The translations under genes were made by a program, and so were the position numbers. DNA of 64,000 bases from Haliotis asinina. Lineage: Eukaryota; Mollusca; Gastropoda; Lepetellida; Haliotidae. The notes beneath the pieces are model-generated. The model saw nothing but the letters and a program-made list of their open reading frames with translations. It had not been told where the DNA came from and ran no database searches. Positions 1-11,900 of the stretch are shown here, in pieces. Every line of letters begins with the position of its first letter. The stretch's first letter is position 1. The stretch covers positions 26,398,001 through 26,462,000 of the forward strand of contig NC_090291.1 of assembly GCF_037392515.1 (NCBI RefSeq), read 5' to 3'.

Positions 1-541
1 AGATAGGTAGGTGAGACCCTGAAGTGGTGCCTTTTGCTATTTACACATTTTTGTGATTTATCATTTTCCCAGTTTCCGTGGAAACGATTCTGACTTAGTC
101 TCAAAATGGAGGGATGGGCCCTCGTTTCCGGAGTACAACTTGAAAACTATTCAATATCTTACAGCAAAACTTGGCAGATATTTGAGGCAGACCACAAAGT
201 GGTGCCTTTTGCTACTTACAATGTTTTGGCATTTTTTTATTTTTCCTGGTTTCCATGGAAACAATTCTGACTTAGTCTCAAAATGGAGGGATAGGCTTCG
301 TTTCCAGAGCACAACTAGAAAACCATTTCATATCTTTCAACAGATCTTGGCAGATATATGAGACAGATCTTGAAGTGGTGCCTTTTGCTGTTTACAGATA
401 TATGGCATTTATGTTTTTCATGACTTCCATGGACATGATTCAAACTTAATCTAAGAAAACATCAAGTAACTGTCGGATGATTTGTCCTTTCAAATATGTG
501 GGGGCCGGGGGGATATGTCATCTTCTGATGACTCTTGTCTT
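1..541. repeat. 174-bp tandem-core element, right part
   Basis: Three copies of a unit marked by 'gtggtgccttttgct' at about 27, 203 and 378 (spacing 175-176), each with 'tttccatggaaac' and 'gtctcaaaatggagggat'. The right end (about 485-541) matches the right end of the element at 25774-27080 ('gatttgtcctttcaaatatg', then 'gggggatatgtcatcttctg'). The left part lies outside the window. The 102-residue ORF inside is a by-product of the repeat. Confidence 0.85.
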
Positions 542-2739
542 GTAATTCCAGCATAATAAGTACATTCACATGAGTATGACGAGTCATCCTCAGCATGTTG
601 TACTTGCTTTTCTTTACAAACTTGAAGGAGACAGACTATGAATGCATAGGGAAGTAAGTCTACGGCTCTACCAAAATTTTTTGAAAAATAATGTTTAAGG
701 TCCACCGATTAAATTTACTAATAATAACATCTAGTGCCCCACTGGCTGACTTAGCAATATCTTTGGGTGTGTATTTTATATCTAAACGTTCCAGCAACCA
801 AATACCCAAATATTCACAGGCATGAGTTACTTTGATAATTAAAACATAATGGCAGAGAGGGAATGACACAGTAATGGACGATCTTTGTATTTTACTGTTG
901 ATTTAGAGGCATTTTTTATACTGACACAATCAAGCATACGCTGAAGAGATGCTTCTTGGGATCTCTTGGAGAAATGTCATCTACGTATAGTTTATATTAA
1001 CGATGACATGACTTTATGATAATACAAAATCTCTACTCTTAACCTTTTTCCTATTACTTTGTCATGATATTCATCACAGCCCAGAAACACTGATAAATAG
1101 TGCAAGTTTAGTTGAAAATAAGCCTTTTTTTCTTCCACTTTTTGTATCATAACAAATGTTTGTCAAGTAGCTTTAATAGTAATAGTTTTAATGACATCAT
1201 CAGTGCCAAAGTGATAAATGAATGACGTTGTTGGACCTTATGGGACCCATTTCATGTGGTACAGATTAGGTGTGGTTCTTGTGTCTCGATGAGCAGGCTA
1301 CTGTTTTAATCCACCTGTTTCCTGGCTGTCAGCTGTCTATGTGGTCAGTTCCACACTGTTACACTGTATAAAATTGGGTGTCTTTCCAGCCAATGGTTTC
1401 ACCTGAACTCAAATGATGGGCTTGAATGTGAAGGCATTCTGTGTTTGGTACATTCCTGCATAGATCTCACAATATATGTCCCTCCTTTTCAACATTCACT
1501 TTGATGTTGAAACCATGTCCAAATACATCCCAGAGTTCATGCAATCCCACAATTCATAGTTTTTAATATTCTGTTTGAAATTCTTTTCCTATGATGTCAT
1601 CCACTTATTGCAAAGCAAATTTAGTGAAAATTGCATGGCTCGTAAATCTAGCCAGTCTTGACACAAAGTCACCATTCATTGCCTCTTTCGTAATTTATAG
1701 TGTATCTTAATTTAAATGTTGAATTTCACTGGGAGAATCAAATTAAAAAAGTAAAAAAGAACAAAATAAAACATGTTATTGTGACATATATACCGATAGT
1801 ATATATTTTGTTTGGTCGAATCACCAATCACCAAACATCGTTAAAGAACCAAGAATGTTCGACTTTAACTTTCAGCCAGTCTGTTTATAAAATCATGTTG
1901 CACATACTTTGGTTATGTTTGCCCATTACTCACAACTTTAATTCAAAACCATCTTCCTTACATGAATCCTTGTATTCCTCATACAATTCAAAATAACATG
2001 ACAAATAGTCTTAGTCAGTGTCTCAGTGAAATGTTGTAAAATATATCAAGTGTCATGCTGTGAAAGACCCACTCATTTGAAATGCATCTCAGATTAATTT
2101 TTTAGACTGTGTATTGTTTTCTCATACTGTGAATGATCTGTTCGCCTACCTGTTGCATAACTTACTCAAACGTTTTAGAACATGTATGTCAAGAGCATCA
2201 TAGCAAGAGATAGTTCAATAAAACTGGGTGTATTCAAATTATTTCCCACAATTCCACACAATATATCATACTGTTCTTGTAAGTGTGAGTCCATGACTGA
2301 CCCAAACATGACCGACTCACGTAGGTCAATATTGTTATATATATTTGATATCTTCATTGAGGCGAGGTTATAAAAATACACACAATCACTTCTATATTCC
2401 TGCTGACATTTTTAGTTCTAAGGCTTCTTTCTTATTTTTACATCTGTGTTTTCTCATTATTAATTTCCGTATCTTTTGACTTTGAGACTGGACAGGAGAC
2501 CAGTCACAATCAGCTGGGACTAACTATGTCATAACCAAAGGGCAGCAACACTGGCCTGGTTAGCTTGGCAAATAGAGGCCTCATAATGGCATAACATGTC
2601 AGCACTTATAGTGTAGGTTACACATTCATTGTAAGAAAAATTAGTGTATATTGTCAAACATTGATATTAAGTAATAAAAAAAATCCATTTTGGTCCACGT
2701 AAGAAAAAACATGATTTTTCATGTACACTTCCCCTTTAA
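542..2739. other. No gene recognised
   Basis: AT-rich sequence. Short ORFs only, none with a recognisable motif or exon structure. I looked here for the missing first exon of GPATCH1 (expected to encode a Tyr-Gly-Thr / Leu-Glu-Pro-Leu-Glu-Glu type end) and saw none. Confidence 0.5.
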
Positions 2740-5560
2740 AATTATTTGTGTGGATGCTTGTTGTGTTAAAGATAAAACTGAACTCAAAGTTCTAGAACTA
2801 AACGATTATGACGCTCTCTGTTTGACAGAAACTTGACTCATGAAGTTATTTTCGATAGTAATACTCTTGTTCGAGGCTTGCAGTGTTCTTTAGTAAAGAT
2901 AGACTAACAAGGGGTGGTGGGATCGCTGTTAAGAACCCATTCATCGCCAAACAAGTAGTGACCTTAAAGGTCACATGCAACCAAAAAATTGAACACAATT
3001 AAAACACAGTTATCACTTGTTCATGATATATAAAATCACTTGTTCATGATATATAAAATGCATTGGTGATTATGAAAAACAAATAAACAGAATTATAAAC
3101 GTATAATCGCAAATCAAAAGTGCAGTCAGTACAGCTGGGTGTGCAGTCAAGTGTAACGGGGCTTTTTCATTGGCCACTGTTTCATTTGCCAATACTCTTA
3201 TCCGGCTTTTTGTTTATAGCTTGTAAACCCAATAGGTGTTAATTTCAAATTGTAAATGGTCAGTAATTGAAGTTGTGCATTGCATATTGTCATCAGCAGA
3301 CAGGCAGGCAGACATATAGGTGTCAATAAACCAGACATTGTGTTTTCTCAGTGACAGAGTCTGCTTATCACAATCAACATAGCTTTTCTTATGTAACGAG
3401 TAGAATATTTACTCGTTCATGTACACAACTAAGATTAGACTACTGCTCACGACCCCATACTTTGGGCGGGCCTACTGGTTCAAGCTCCGCAAAGCTACTT
3501 CCTGCGCATGCATTATGAGCTGTTGAAACCAATTTTTCTCCCAGTGCTGGTTTGAACATTATAGGTTGAATTGACATTTTTGACGATTTGTTTCGGTAAG
3601 TCCATACCGAAAGGTATCAGCATCTGGAAAGTTGTGTTTTACGTTGCATGTGACCTTTAAATGAGATTGGTCTGGAAGCATTATGGATGGAGTTCCGCTA
3701 CAAAAACCACAAGTATCTATTGCGTGTATTTTAGAAGGCAGTGAGCAGTATTTGAAGCTCTTGGATCAATTGATTGGAGATGCAATGGGTATGGATTTAG
3801 ATACAAGCATTGTTGGAGATTTTAACACTGATATTTACAACAAAAAATAAACAATCTTATGGTTGCTTCTGTTTTAGAACAGTTTTGTGGCAATCAGTGT
3901 CCAGTATCTGTAGCAATAAAAGAATGTATGAAGTCATCAAAAACATACCTGAGAAAGGTTTTTGATAACACCTTCGCAAACAGAGACGAGATCTGCTCCC
4001 ACATTGATAATACTGACAGCCACAATGTACTATCATCACCTGACATAAAATGTGAGCACAGGTGCATTTGTGAAAACCTTATCTCATATTTGCAATTCCA
4101 ATACACAAACAAATTTGTTACAAGATGTAGGATGTAAAGATACTCCTTGAATGAACAATAACATTCGCAAACTCATGCGGAAATGAAACTGACAACACAA
4201 AATTGCAAACAAAAAAAAAATGGTAAAAATGACTGGGCTACTTTTATATGACTAAGAAATCAAGTGACTTTGGCAGTTATAAAGGCCAAGAAAGATTATA
4301 AAAGAAAATTTGACTCTCAAATCAAATAAATGATAATCATGGCACTAAACTATGGTAGCATTTAGTTAAAAACTATGTGAACAAAAAATCTGATGAAAGT
4401 ACCTCCTTTCCTCCTATTACCCACAATAATGAAGTCTGTCAAGAACCAGAATCAATAGCAAACATTTTGAGTTATTTCTGTTGGCCCATCAACATTTGCT
4501 GACCCTAATAAGGATCTTCCAAATATCACCTTATACAACAATGGTAAATATATGAGTGATTTAATCAGAATGTTGAAGACGTTCTATCATCGTCAAACAT
4601 TACCAAAGTAACTGGACCAGATGGTATTGGAAACCGATTCCTACATTTGGTGTTCTCCTCCTTGTCACTAGTATTACCTAACCTTTTCAACTAATCACTT
4701 CAAATATAGATATAGGGAAAGAATCATCAGCCATACCAATCCACAAGAAAGGAAATAATAATGACTGTTGTATCTGTAGACTAATTATCTTAACGTCCTG
4801 TTTATCCAAGGTCTTTGAGAAATGTAAATTTAAATATGTCTTCACCTTCATGAGAGAAAACAATTGCCTATCAGATTTACAATTTGGATTCATACCAGGA
4901 GATTCAAAAGCTTACCAACTCATGCATTAATATAATTTTAATGCCAAAGCTATAGACAATGGGAAAGAAGTTATTCTTTATTCAGTGATAAAGGCAAGGC
5001 ATTTGAGAAATTTTGGCACCATTGATTATACATGAACTAAATTTGTGTGGGATTGAGGGGAATCTATTGAAATGGTTTGAAAGTTGTTTGCAAAACAGGA
5101 TGCAAAGAGTAGTTATTCAAGCTTACAAATCAAAATTAAAACTGATAATAGCTGGAGTGCCCCAAGGATCAGTCCTTGGACCCCTTTTTCTCTCAGTATA
5201 TACACACGACATATTTAGTGGAATGGAAAGTAAGCTGACACATCACTTTATGTAATAATCAATGATCCCATACAAGTGCATTTACTCTTAACTCAGATTT
5301 AGACAGAACATCTAAATGGGTGGGAACATGACAAGTAAAATGTGTTTGGCATTATCACATTATTGACATGAGAAGATTAATTAGCCCTATTATTCATAGT
5401 TTTAAATACAGACTATCATGCAAATCTCTCGAAACAATACGTAAATACTTTATTTTACCTTTAATTGACTATTGCTCTCATCTATGGTGTAGATATGTTC
5501 TGATGTTCCGAAACCATCATGCTTTTCTGTGAGTAAGCCATTGATCACAAACTGCTCCAC
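2740..5560 (+). mobile_element. LINE (non-LTR retrotransposon) relic, with a TTAA element nested in it
   Basis: Endonuclease pieces (DYDALCLTETWL, RGGGIAVKNPF before 2963; then EIGLEALWMEFRYKNHKYLL and VGDFNTDIYNK after 3660), followed by reverse transcriptase signatures: KVTGPDGIGNRF near 4600, AIPIHKKGNNND near 4730, LTSCLSKVFEKC near 4795, GVPQGSVLGPLF near 5155, and a C-terminal LIDYCSHLWC near 5465. Frameshifts and stops throughout; no intact ORF. A 700-bp nonautonomous element splits it at 2964-3660. Jockey/CR1-like order; exact clade not determined. Confidence 0.82.
2964..3660. mobile_element. TTAA-flanked nonautonomous DNA element, copy 1
   Basis: Termini AGGTCACATGCAAC and GTTGCATGTGACCT, perfectly inverted, each bordered by TTAA. 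Removing the element and one TTAA makes the LINE reading frame continuous across the site (VVTL then NEIGLEALW), which shows the empty site. No coding capacity. Two related copies lie at 12107-13068 and 17384-18297. Confidence 0.85.
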
Positions 5561-6165
5561 AAAAAACCATATTTAGTATTTCCGCATAGATTTTACAGGG
5601 GACTGCTAAATAAGAGAAATTCTGCAGTAACCCACAAGGTCACTTGGGTCTGTGTTGGGTTTTCAATTTGAGTATATAAGACTTTCTTACCAAAGACCTG
5701 GGCAGGTATTATTATCAAAACAGTGTGTAAGAATGCATAATAAAATATCTATTCTATGACGCCTCACATGGAATATAATCTAAACCTGCTGTTTTCCCAC
5801 ATTTACCATTATTAACTGCTTGTATTACTTCAGTATGTAAGATAGGGACAACCTACATGGATAAGGCTAAGTTATGGCTGTAAGGAACCAAGCTATTAGA
5901 AATACTGTCAAGTACTTGCTGTAGGTCAGTATCATTTTGTCACCACAGTATAATTTGGACTGTTCACTCTGCCTTTACTCCAAACCATATTTCTCATCCG
6001 AGATAAAGGATATTACACTGGATTGACCTATTCCTGTCATTATCTGTCCCTCTTCTCGTAAAACGACAATACAGCTTCATAAGCCTAGGAGTCTTATTCA
6101 TAAGCCTTAGTCTATTCCTGATCAACTAGTATCATTCTTAGAGCGACACTGCATTTAGTCTGTTC
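5561..6165. other. No gene recognised
   Basis: AT-rich DNA between two LINE fragments; may hold further decayed LINE sequence, but I see no clear motif. Confidence 0.4.
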
Positions 6166-6560
6166 TTAGTAAGTGTCAGCAAACCTGTACTAGCCAGTGT
6201 TCCACAAGGTTGTGTCTTTGGGCCACTATTATTTCTTGTCTATATAGACTATTTAACAAATGGACTAGCAAGTTAAAACTCTTTGCTGATGATACTTCTC
6301 TAGACTATTACAGGTGCAGAGAGACGCACCTCCTATGCTGAGACATTATATAGTTCCTTTGTTGAAAGACTCCACTATCATAAATTATGTGAGTTCTACA
6401 AAATGGTAAATGGGTTAATCTCACAATGTCTCACCAAATGTTTGTAATCAAAGCTGCTTTAATTTGCGAAACTACAATAATGTCCAATGTAATACAGGGC
6501 GTGTGTCTTACTTTCATAATTGTTTTCTCCCATCTACTGTTAACCCCTGGATGCCGAGTT
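6166..6560 (+). mobile_element. LINE reverse transcriptase fragment
   Basis: Conceptual translation gives ASVPQGCVFGPLLFLVYID and, after a frameshift, KLFADDTS (the catalytic (F/Y)xDD box), then AERRTSYAETLYSSF and HKLCEFYKMVNGLISQCL, the usual order at the 3' end of jockey/CR1-type LINEs. Several deletions bring the RT core and the 3' end close together. Different copy from the LINE upstream. Confidence 0.75.
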
Positions 6561-8807
6561 TTTTTTCAGGCGCACATTTTCGTAAGGTTTAAAAAGTGAG
6601 CGCTGTGCAAGAATTGAGCTCACATGGTCCTGGATCTGTGTACAGCTATAAAATTACACACAAATGTAGAATATTTATTTTCCTATCTGTTGGTATAAAT
6701 ATAACTGCGACTAACTCAGGGGTTTGAGAAATAGACACTGCTAAATGTTGTCCAAAGCTTTTGTGTGCATTAAAAAACAGTAAATTTCTGCGGTTTTTAT
6801 CGTGCACCGATAAAAGCACTCTGCTATGATTTTTTTAATTTGTCATCTTTACGTAAAGTGTGAGCGAAGTAAATATAGTTTAATATCTGAACGACATAAG
6901 TGTATATGAAATGGATGGATGAGCTAATGCATAACATCATACTCACAAAATCAAAAATGACCTGCAATAAATGTCAAAAATCGATTTTCTTCTATGATGT
7001 CAAACGTCGACAGAGAGGTCATGTACGTATATAGATAAGGGGGCACAACTCTAATGCTATGCTTTACATTAGGTCAATGTAACTCAGATCACATGGAGAG
7101 AATTTGCTGTGGATACGGACTTTGTATTTTCGTTATGTTTTGTTCACACTGAACCAAACTATTCCAGTACAAAGTTCCCCAGTGTGAGTGGATACCATCT
7201 GGGAGTTTTACAATTTATAAGAAAAGATGCCAGTGTACCACATCAAAAAGCAGGTAGTAGCAATTTGGATGGCCCAATCCAATACATAATTTTGTTCTTA
7301 GATTCCCATATTCTCCTGTTTGTGTAGATCTAATTTGATTAATTTTGCATCATTATTAACAGAGTAACAGACACATCTTCAAATGTAATGAAATAACTGA
7401 AAATAATGCGACATTTTTGTTGACATCTTGGCATGTTTTGTGTATTTTGTGACGTCTGAAAAAGACGAAACTGGTTTGCTGATTAGTATATATCTAACCT
7501 AATTTCTACTCATTGTGTAAAAAAGATCACAGCTTCTGTGTCAGAATTCAACACTTTCTAGACAAAACATAAAATGAATGGCTTTACCACTGAAATAGTG
7601 TCCTGAATATATCAACATCAACATGCACACCTTTCAGGCATCAATTTGGCATAAATTAAAATTTCATAACACTTGAATATTCATTTAGGATATACACTTT
7701 TCTTCTTATGAGTATGTAATTATTTCACTTCATAAGTATGCAATGAAAGGTACAAAGGGACGTAAGGTTTGTCCAAATTAAGACATGACCTGGTTTATAT
7801 ATTTTTAAACAATTTTCGTATAAATATTGTTTGAGTTAGATATTCTGCCATTAAAATATGTTTTAATCGAATTTGAATTGACTTTATTATCTAAAACAAT
7901 GATAATGAATCATAAAACGATTTTGAGAAACTCGCACCTAGTCAGTCAATTTTCATAACTGTTTTGTCTATAAAAACGACACAAACCAATGCAATGAAGA
8001 AGACAATTCTTTTAAATATGTGTGCCTATACATTTCATACAATGTACAGATCATTTTCATTAATATTAACAGTTTTTTCTTGTAAGGTTGAATTAAATCG
8101 CTGCAATATTTGTCCCAACATATTGAATATTGTACCTCACAGGAACTAAAGGAACTATGTTGCAGCAATGGCTACGTGTTAGATACAAATGGATAATAAA
8201 GAAATTAACACACTCGCTCATGTATAAATCTCACCTTGAAATAAGTGGTTTCCTACTTTAGTTGTTTGGAGTAGTTACAACCGTATGTATGCTAAAAATA
8301 CCTATACTTTTACCAGTTCTAGTCAACAAAATAAAGGAAGGCTAACCTCACATCATTTCATATTTTTCTTTATCCTGACTGGCCAGTTTTGAAACACGAA
8401 ATCCTTACTGTTTTGTTTTAAATACATATGCAAAGCGTTGAGATGTTCTGAAGGTGGTATTTTGATAGGTTTTATTGTATCCTTTCATCCTTTCACTATC
8501 ATCCTTAAATAAATAGTTTTTTGGTGGACATGAAATGCAACAAACAAAGTGGAAATGGCAGCATCATGTCCTTTATCCCAGGAATCACATGTAATTTTCT
8601 TCATTGCATTTTGCTCTCTGTTTACTGAGAACTTATTTTAGTGAGAGAAGATGAAGACAAAATTTAACTTTACAAAGTGTTACCAGCATGTGATTTAGTT
8701 AACACTAACCATTAAATATAAATTCTGTTGCTTTTATTAGTATTGTAAATGACAGTCAAGTTTCCTTAAAAGTATTATGTAATAAAACTCACTTGTTATT
8801 GCAACAG
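6561..8807. other. No gene recognised
   Basis: AT-rich sequence up to the first in-window GPATCH1 exon. The ORFs here (about 60-72 codons) have no motif I know. Presumably intron 1 of GPATCH1 at least in part. Confidence 0.45.
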
Positions 8808-8939
8808 ATGAAGCCAGAAAGAAACCAGTGTCTGTCAGTGATCTCCCTGCCAAGGATAGCCGTGGTCGCCCAAGGTTTCATGGAGCTTTCACAGGTGGTT
8901 TCTCTGCAGGCTTTTTCAACACAGTGGGCTCAAAGGAAG
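8808..8939 (+). CDS. GPATCH1: GPATCH1 in-window exon 1 (N-terminal conserved block)
   Basis: Acceptor ttgcaacag, donor GTGAGT. It opens with the last two bases of a split codon (probably Asp or Gly) and encodes [20 protein letters not shown] followed by the invariant [23 protein letters not shown] block of the family. The phase-1 opening requires an upstream exon encoding roughly 20 residues, including the start Met. Confidence 0.93.
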
Positions 8940-11900
8940 GTGAGTTAAGGTCAGGCTTTTCTGAAGGCTTCTAATCACAATCGGCTAAGAGGATACTTTG
9001 AGATCTGGCTCCTCAGATTGCTCCTCCATCACACGCTTCCAGTTTAGACTGGTTCAGAGACTGAAGTTATTGCTTAGTAGAGTAACTTGTATGGGATGAG
9101 TCTTCATATTTTTACTTATCCTCTACTCGTGAAGGTCCCAGGGTAGAATAGGCGTTCAGCAACCCATGCTTGCCATGAAAGGCGACTATGCTTGTTGTAA
9201 GAGGCGACTAACATGATCGGGTGGTCAGACTCCCTGACTTGGCTGACACGTCATTGGTTCCCTCATGATCTCGTCACCGACTTAAGACTCCAACCCAGCA
9301 GAGATGTATTGCATTACGGATGACTATTTCGATGCCATGAGGTTACTCGAAATTAAGCCGATATCTCAAGTACCTGAGGGTATGAAGGCAGCCACTGTAA
9401 AGGCTTCAAAGACCTAGAGTCACCACATGCTGTCATTAAGCACTCGTAGATTCCTCTTCCACAAAATGGACCACTTTATCAAGAATCACCATTTCATCTC
9501 CAATTCAAAGTCCTGTAGCTGCAAAGCTGAAGACCAGAAGATGACTCAACTTGATACCACTATGAGGAGGATGTTCTACAGGTCCAGGGTGATCAACAAG
9601 GCTGTCAAGGGTGCCTTCAAGAATCCAAAGGCTGAGGAAGAAAGGATGCTACTTTCTATGCTCGTCACTCAGTGCAAGGATCAAGAGTTCATCTCCAATA
9701 ACCTAGCTTCAGTGTTGCAGAGCATCACTCAACTATTACACCATGGTTGTGTTGGACCATGCAACTGGCCAGACACCAAGGCTCTCCTACTTAAAACTTG
9801 GGCACCACCTACATTGTTTGATGAAGGTATCCAGCAGATGTCCCAAGCGGTTACTCAAGACTCAAAGGACCTGGTGCTGATTCAGTTCATCCAGACCATG
9901 AACAACATGTTCTAGCAAACATTTCAATTTAGCTAGTTTCTGTTGTGCTTCTCCAGAGGTGTGAGGAGAAGAGGTACTCCTCACTACATGCAGGCAAAGC
10001 ATTCCTCCAGTAGTGGCTGAAGTTCAAGTCACTGAAGTCCAGGTTTGGAAAGACTGGTCCATTCCACCTTCAGAGGTTCCTGTACAACTGTCAACCATGG
10101 ATGGAAGTCTAGGGCCCTACTGAACTTGAAGAATACTAAAGTATGATTACATGGTAGACATACTATGAGAGGGGTACTGTTGAAGGCAACGCTTCCACTG
10201 GCTGTCAACCCACAGGTACACCTTTATCCCAAGCCATAATGTGTCAAGCTGACTGAGGCCATTGACTCATTGCTGGTGAAGAACGCAGTAGAGATTGTAG
10301 ATCAATGCAGACTCACACCTGGGTTTTATTCTCCAATCTTCCTGGTGCCTAAAAAGAACTCAAAGGAGAAGTTCCGCCTCATCTACAATATCAAGCACTT
10401 CAACCAAGACCACTTGCTGGAACTGGACATGTTCAAGATGTTATACTTGCCCAAACTGCAATATGTCATCAAACCCAACAATTCTTGGCCACTATATAGA
10501 TCTGCAAGACATCTGCAAGAGATGCACATCTCCATGCATCCCAAGTCAAGGAAATACCTTCAGTTCCTGTACCAGGGGCAACAGTACCAATGGAAGGTCA
10601 TCACCTTTGGAATTTCATCAGACCTTTGGCTATTTACGCATGTAACAGCTCCTAGAATGTCAGAAATCGACACCCTCCTCATCCGCCGTGCGAGATTCAA
10701 CACCAGATGGCATGCTGCAGTCTGTCTTGGCCTCAGATGAGACGTTATTGCCAAGAATCCACTACCTGGCCAACCAGATAATCAGTTTTACGTTCTGGCA
10801 CTGTCAGCAATGCTAGGACCAAATGATATACAACCTGTGTCCTGAAAGTCTATACCTTTATATTTGCAGTAATGAATTGTCAGATCCAAGATTCGTGAAA
10901 GCACCTATTTGCAAAAAACAATCTACACGTTTATGTAGACACCTCACTCCAAGGTGGGGAACCCACTTTGATGCAGAAGTAGCTGCAGGATCCTGGTCTA
11001 GGGAAGAATGACATCTTCACATCAACCAGCCAGAATTCAAAGAAGTCATCAGAGCCATCCACCACTGGTCCTATCTCCACAGAAACCCATTTCTGATGAT
11101 ATGGAGCGTTCTAGATCAAGCTACAGGTTGTACATGCCAAGTAACTTGCCACATCTGTGCAACAATGGATGCTACACCCAGAGGCCTTTCAACTAATAGT
11201 GAAAGAACAGGGATGCCCACTTGTATACCTCTTCTGTGAAAGGTTCAATTGGCAGATAATGACCTTCATCTAACGGTTCCAGAACATAGTGTTTCATCAC
11301 TGTACCAGCAATGATTATGAACCGGTTACAACAAGCAGAGTATTGAGTTAGCTCAGAAGACACCGTTGCATTTGTTGCAGGTTCCAGAATTTCAGAAATC
11401 CATGTGATTTACTACATTCTAACAAGATTCGACATTGGTGACCATTCTGCAGTTCTTCTTGGGCTTAGATGAGACTTCATTTCGAAGAGCCAGTTACAAG
11501 GACAACCAGATAGACAGTTCCATGTCCTGGCATTATCATCCATCTTCGGATCAGATTACACACAGGACCTGTCCTCATGGCCGGTAGAGCATTAAGAATC
11601 TACCTACAGAGAACTACTGTGAGAAGGTTCAAGAGACCCTTCATCCCGTTATCACCCGCTGCAGCTACAGTTGTCTCCATATTGATAATTTCCTTCTGGC
11701 TGGGAACTGTATTAATGAACACCTATATGGCAGCAGGACTGGATCCATCTAGAGCTTCCAACGCTCATGAGGTGAGAGCCATTGCTTCCTTCTTAGCCCT
11801 ATACGCCAACTGCTCCATCTCGTCCATCAGGGAAGGATACTCCTGGAGATCGGACACCTTCATGATGGACATTGTCACAGAAGATATATCCGGTATCCAT

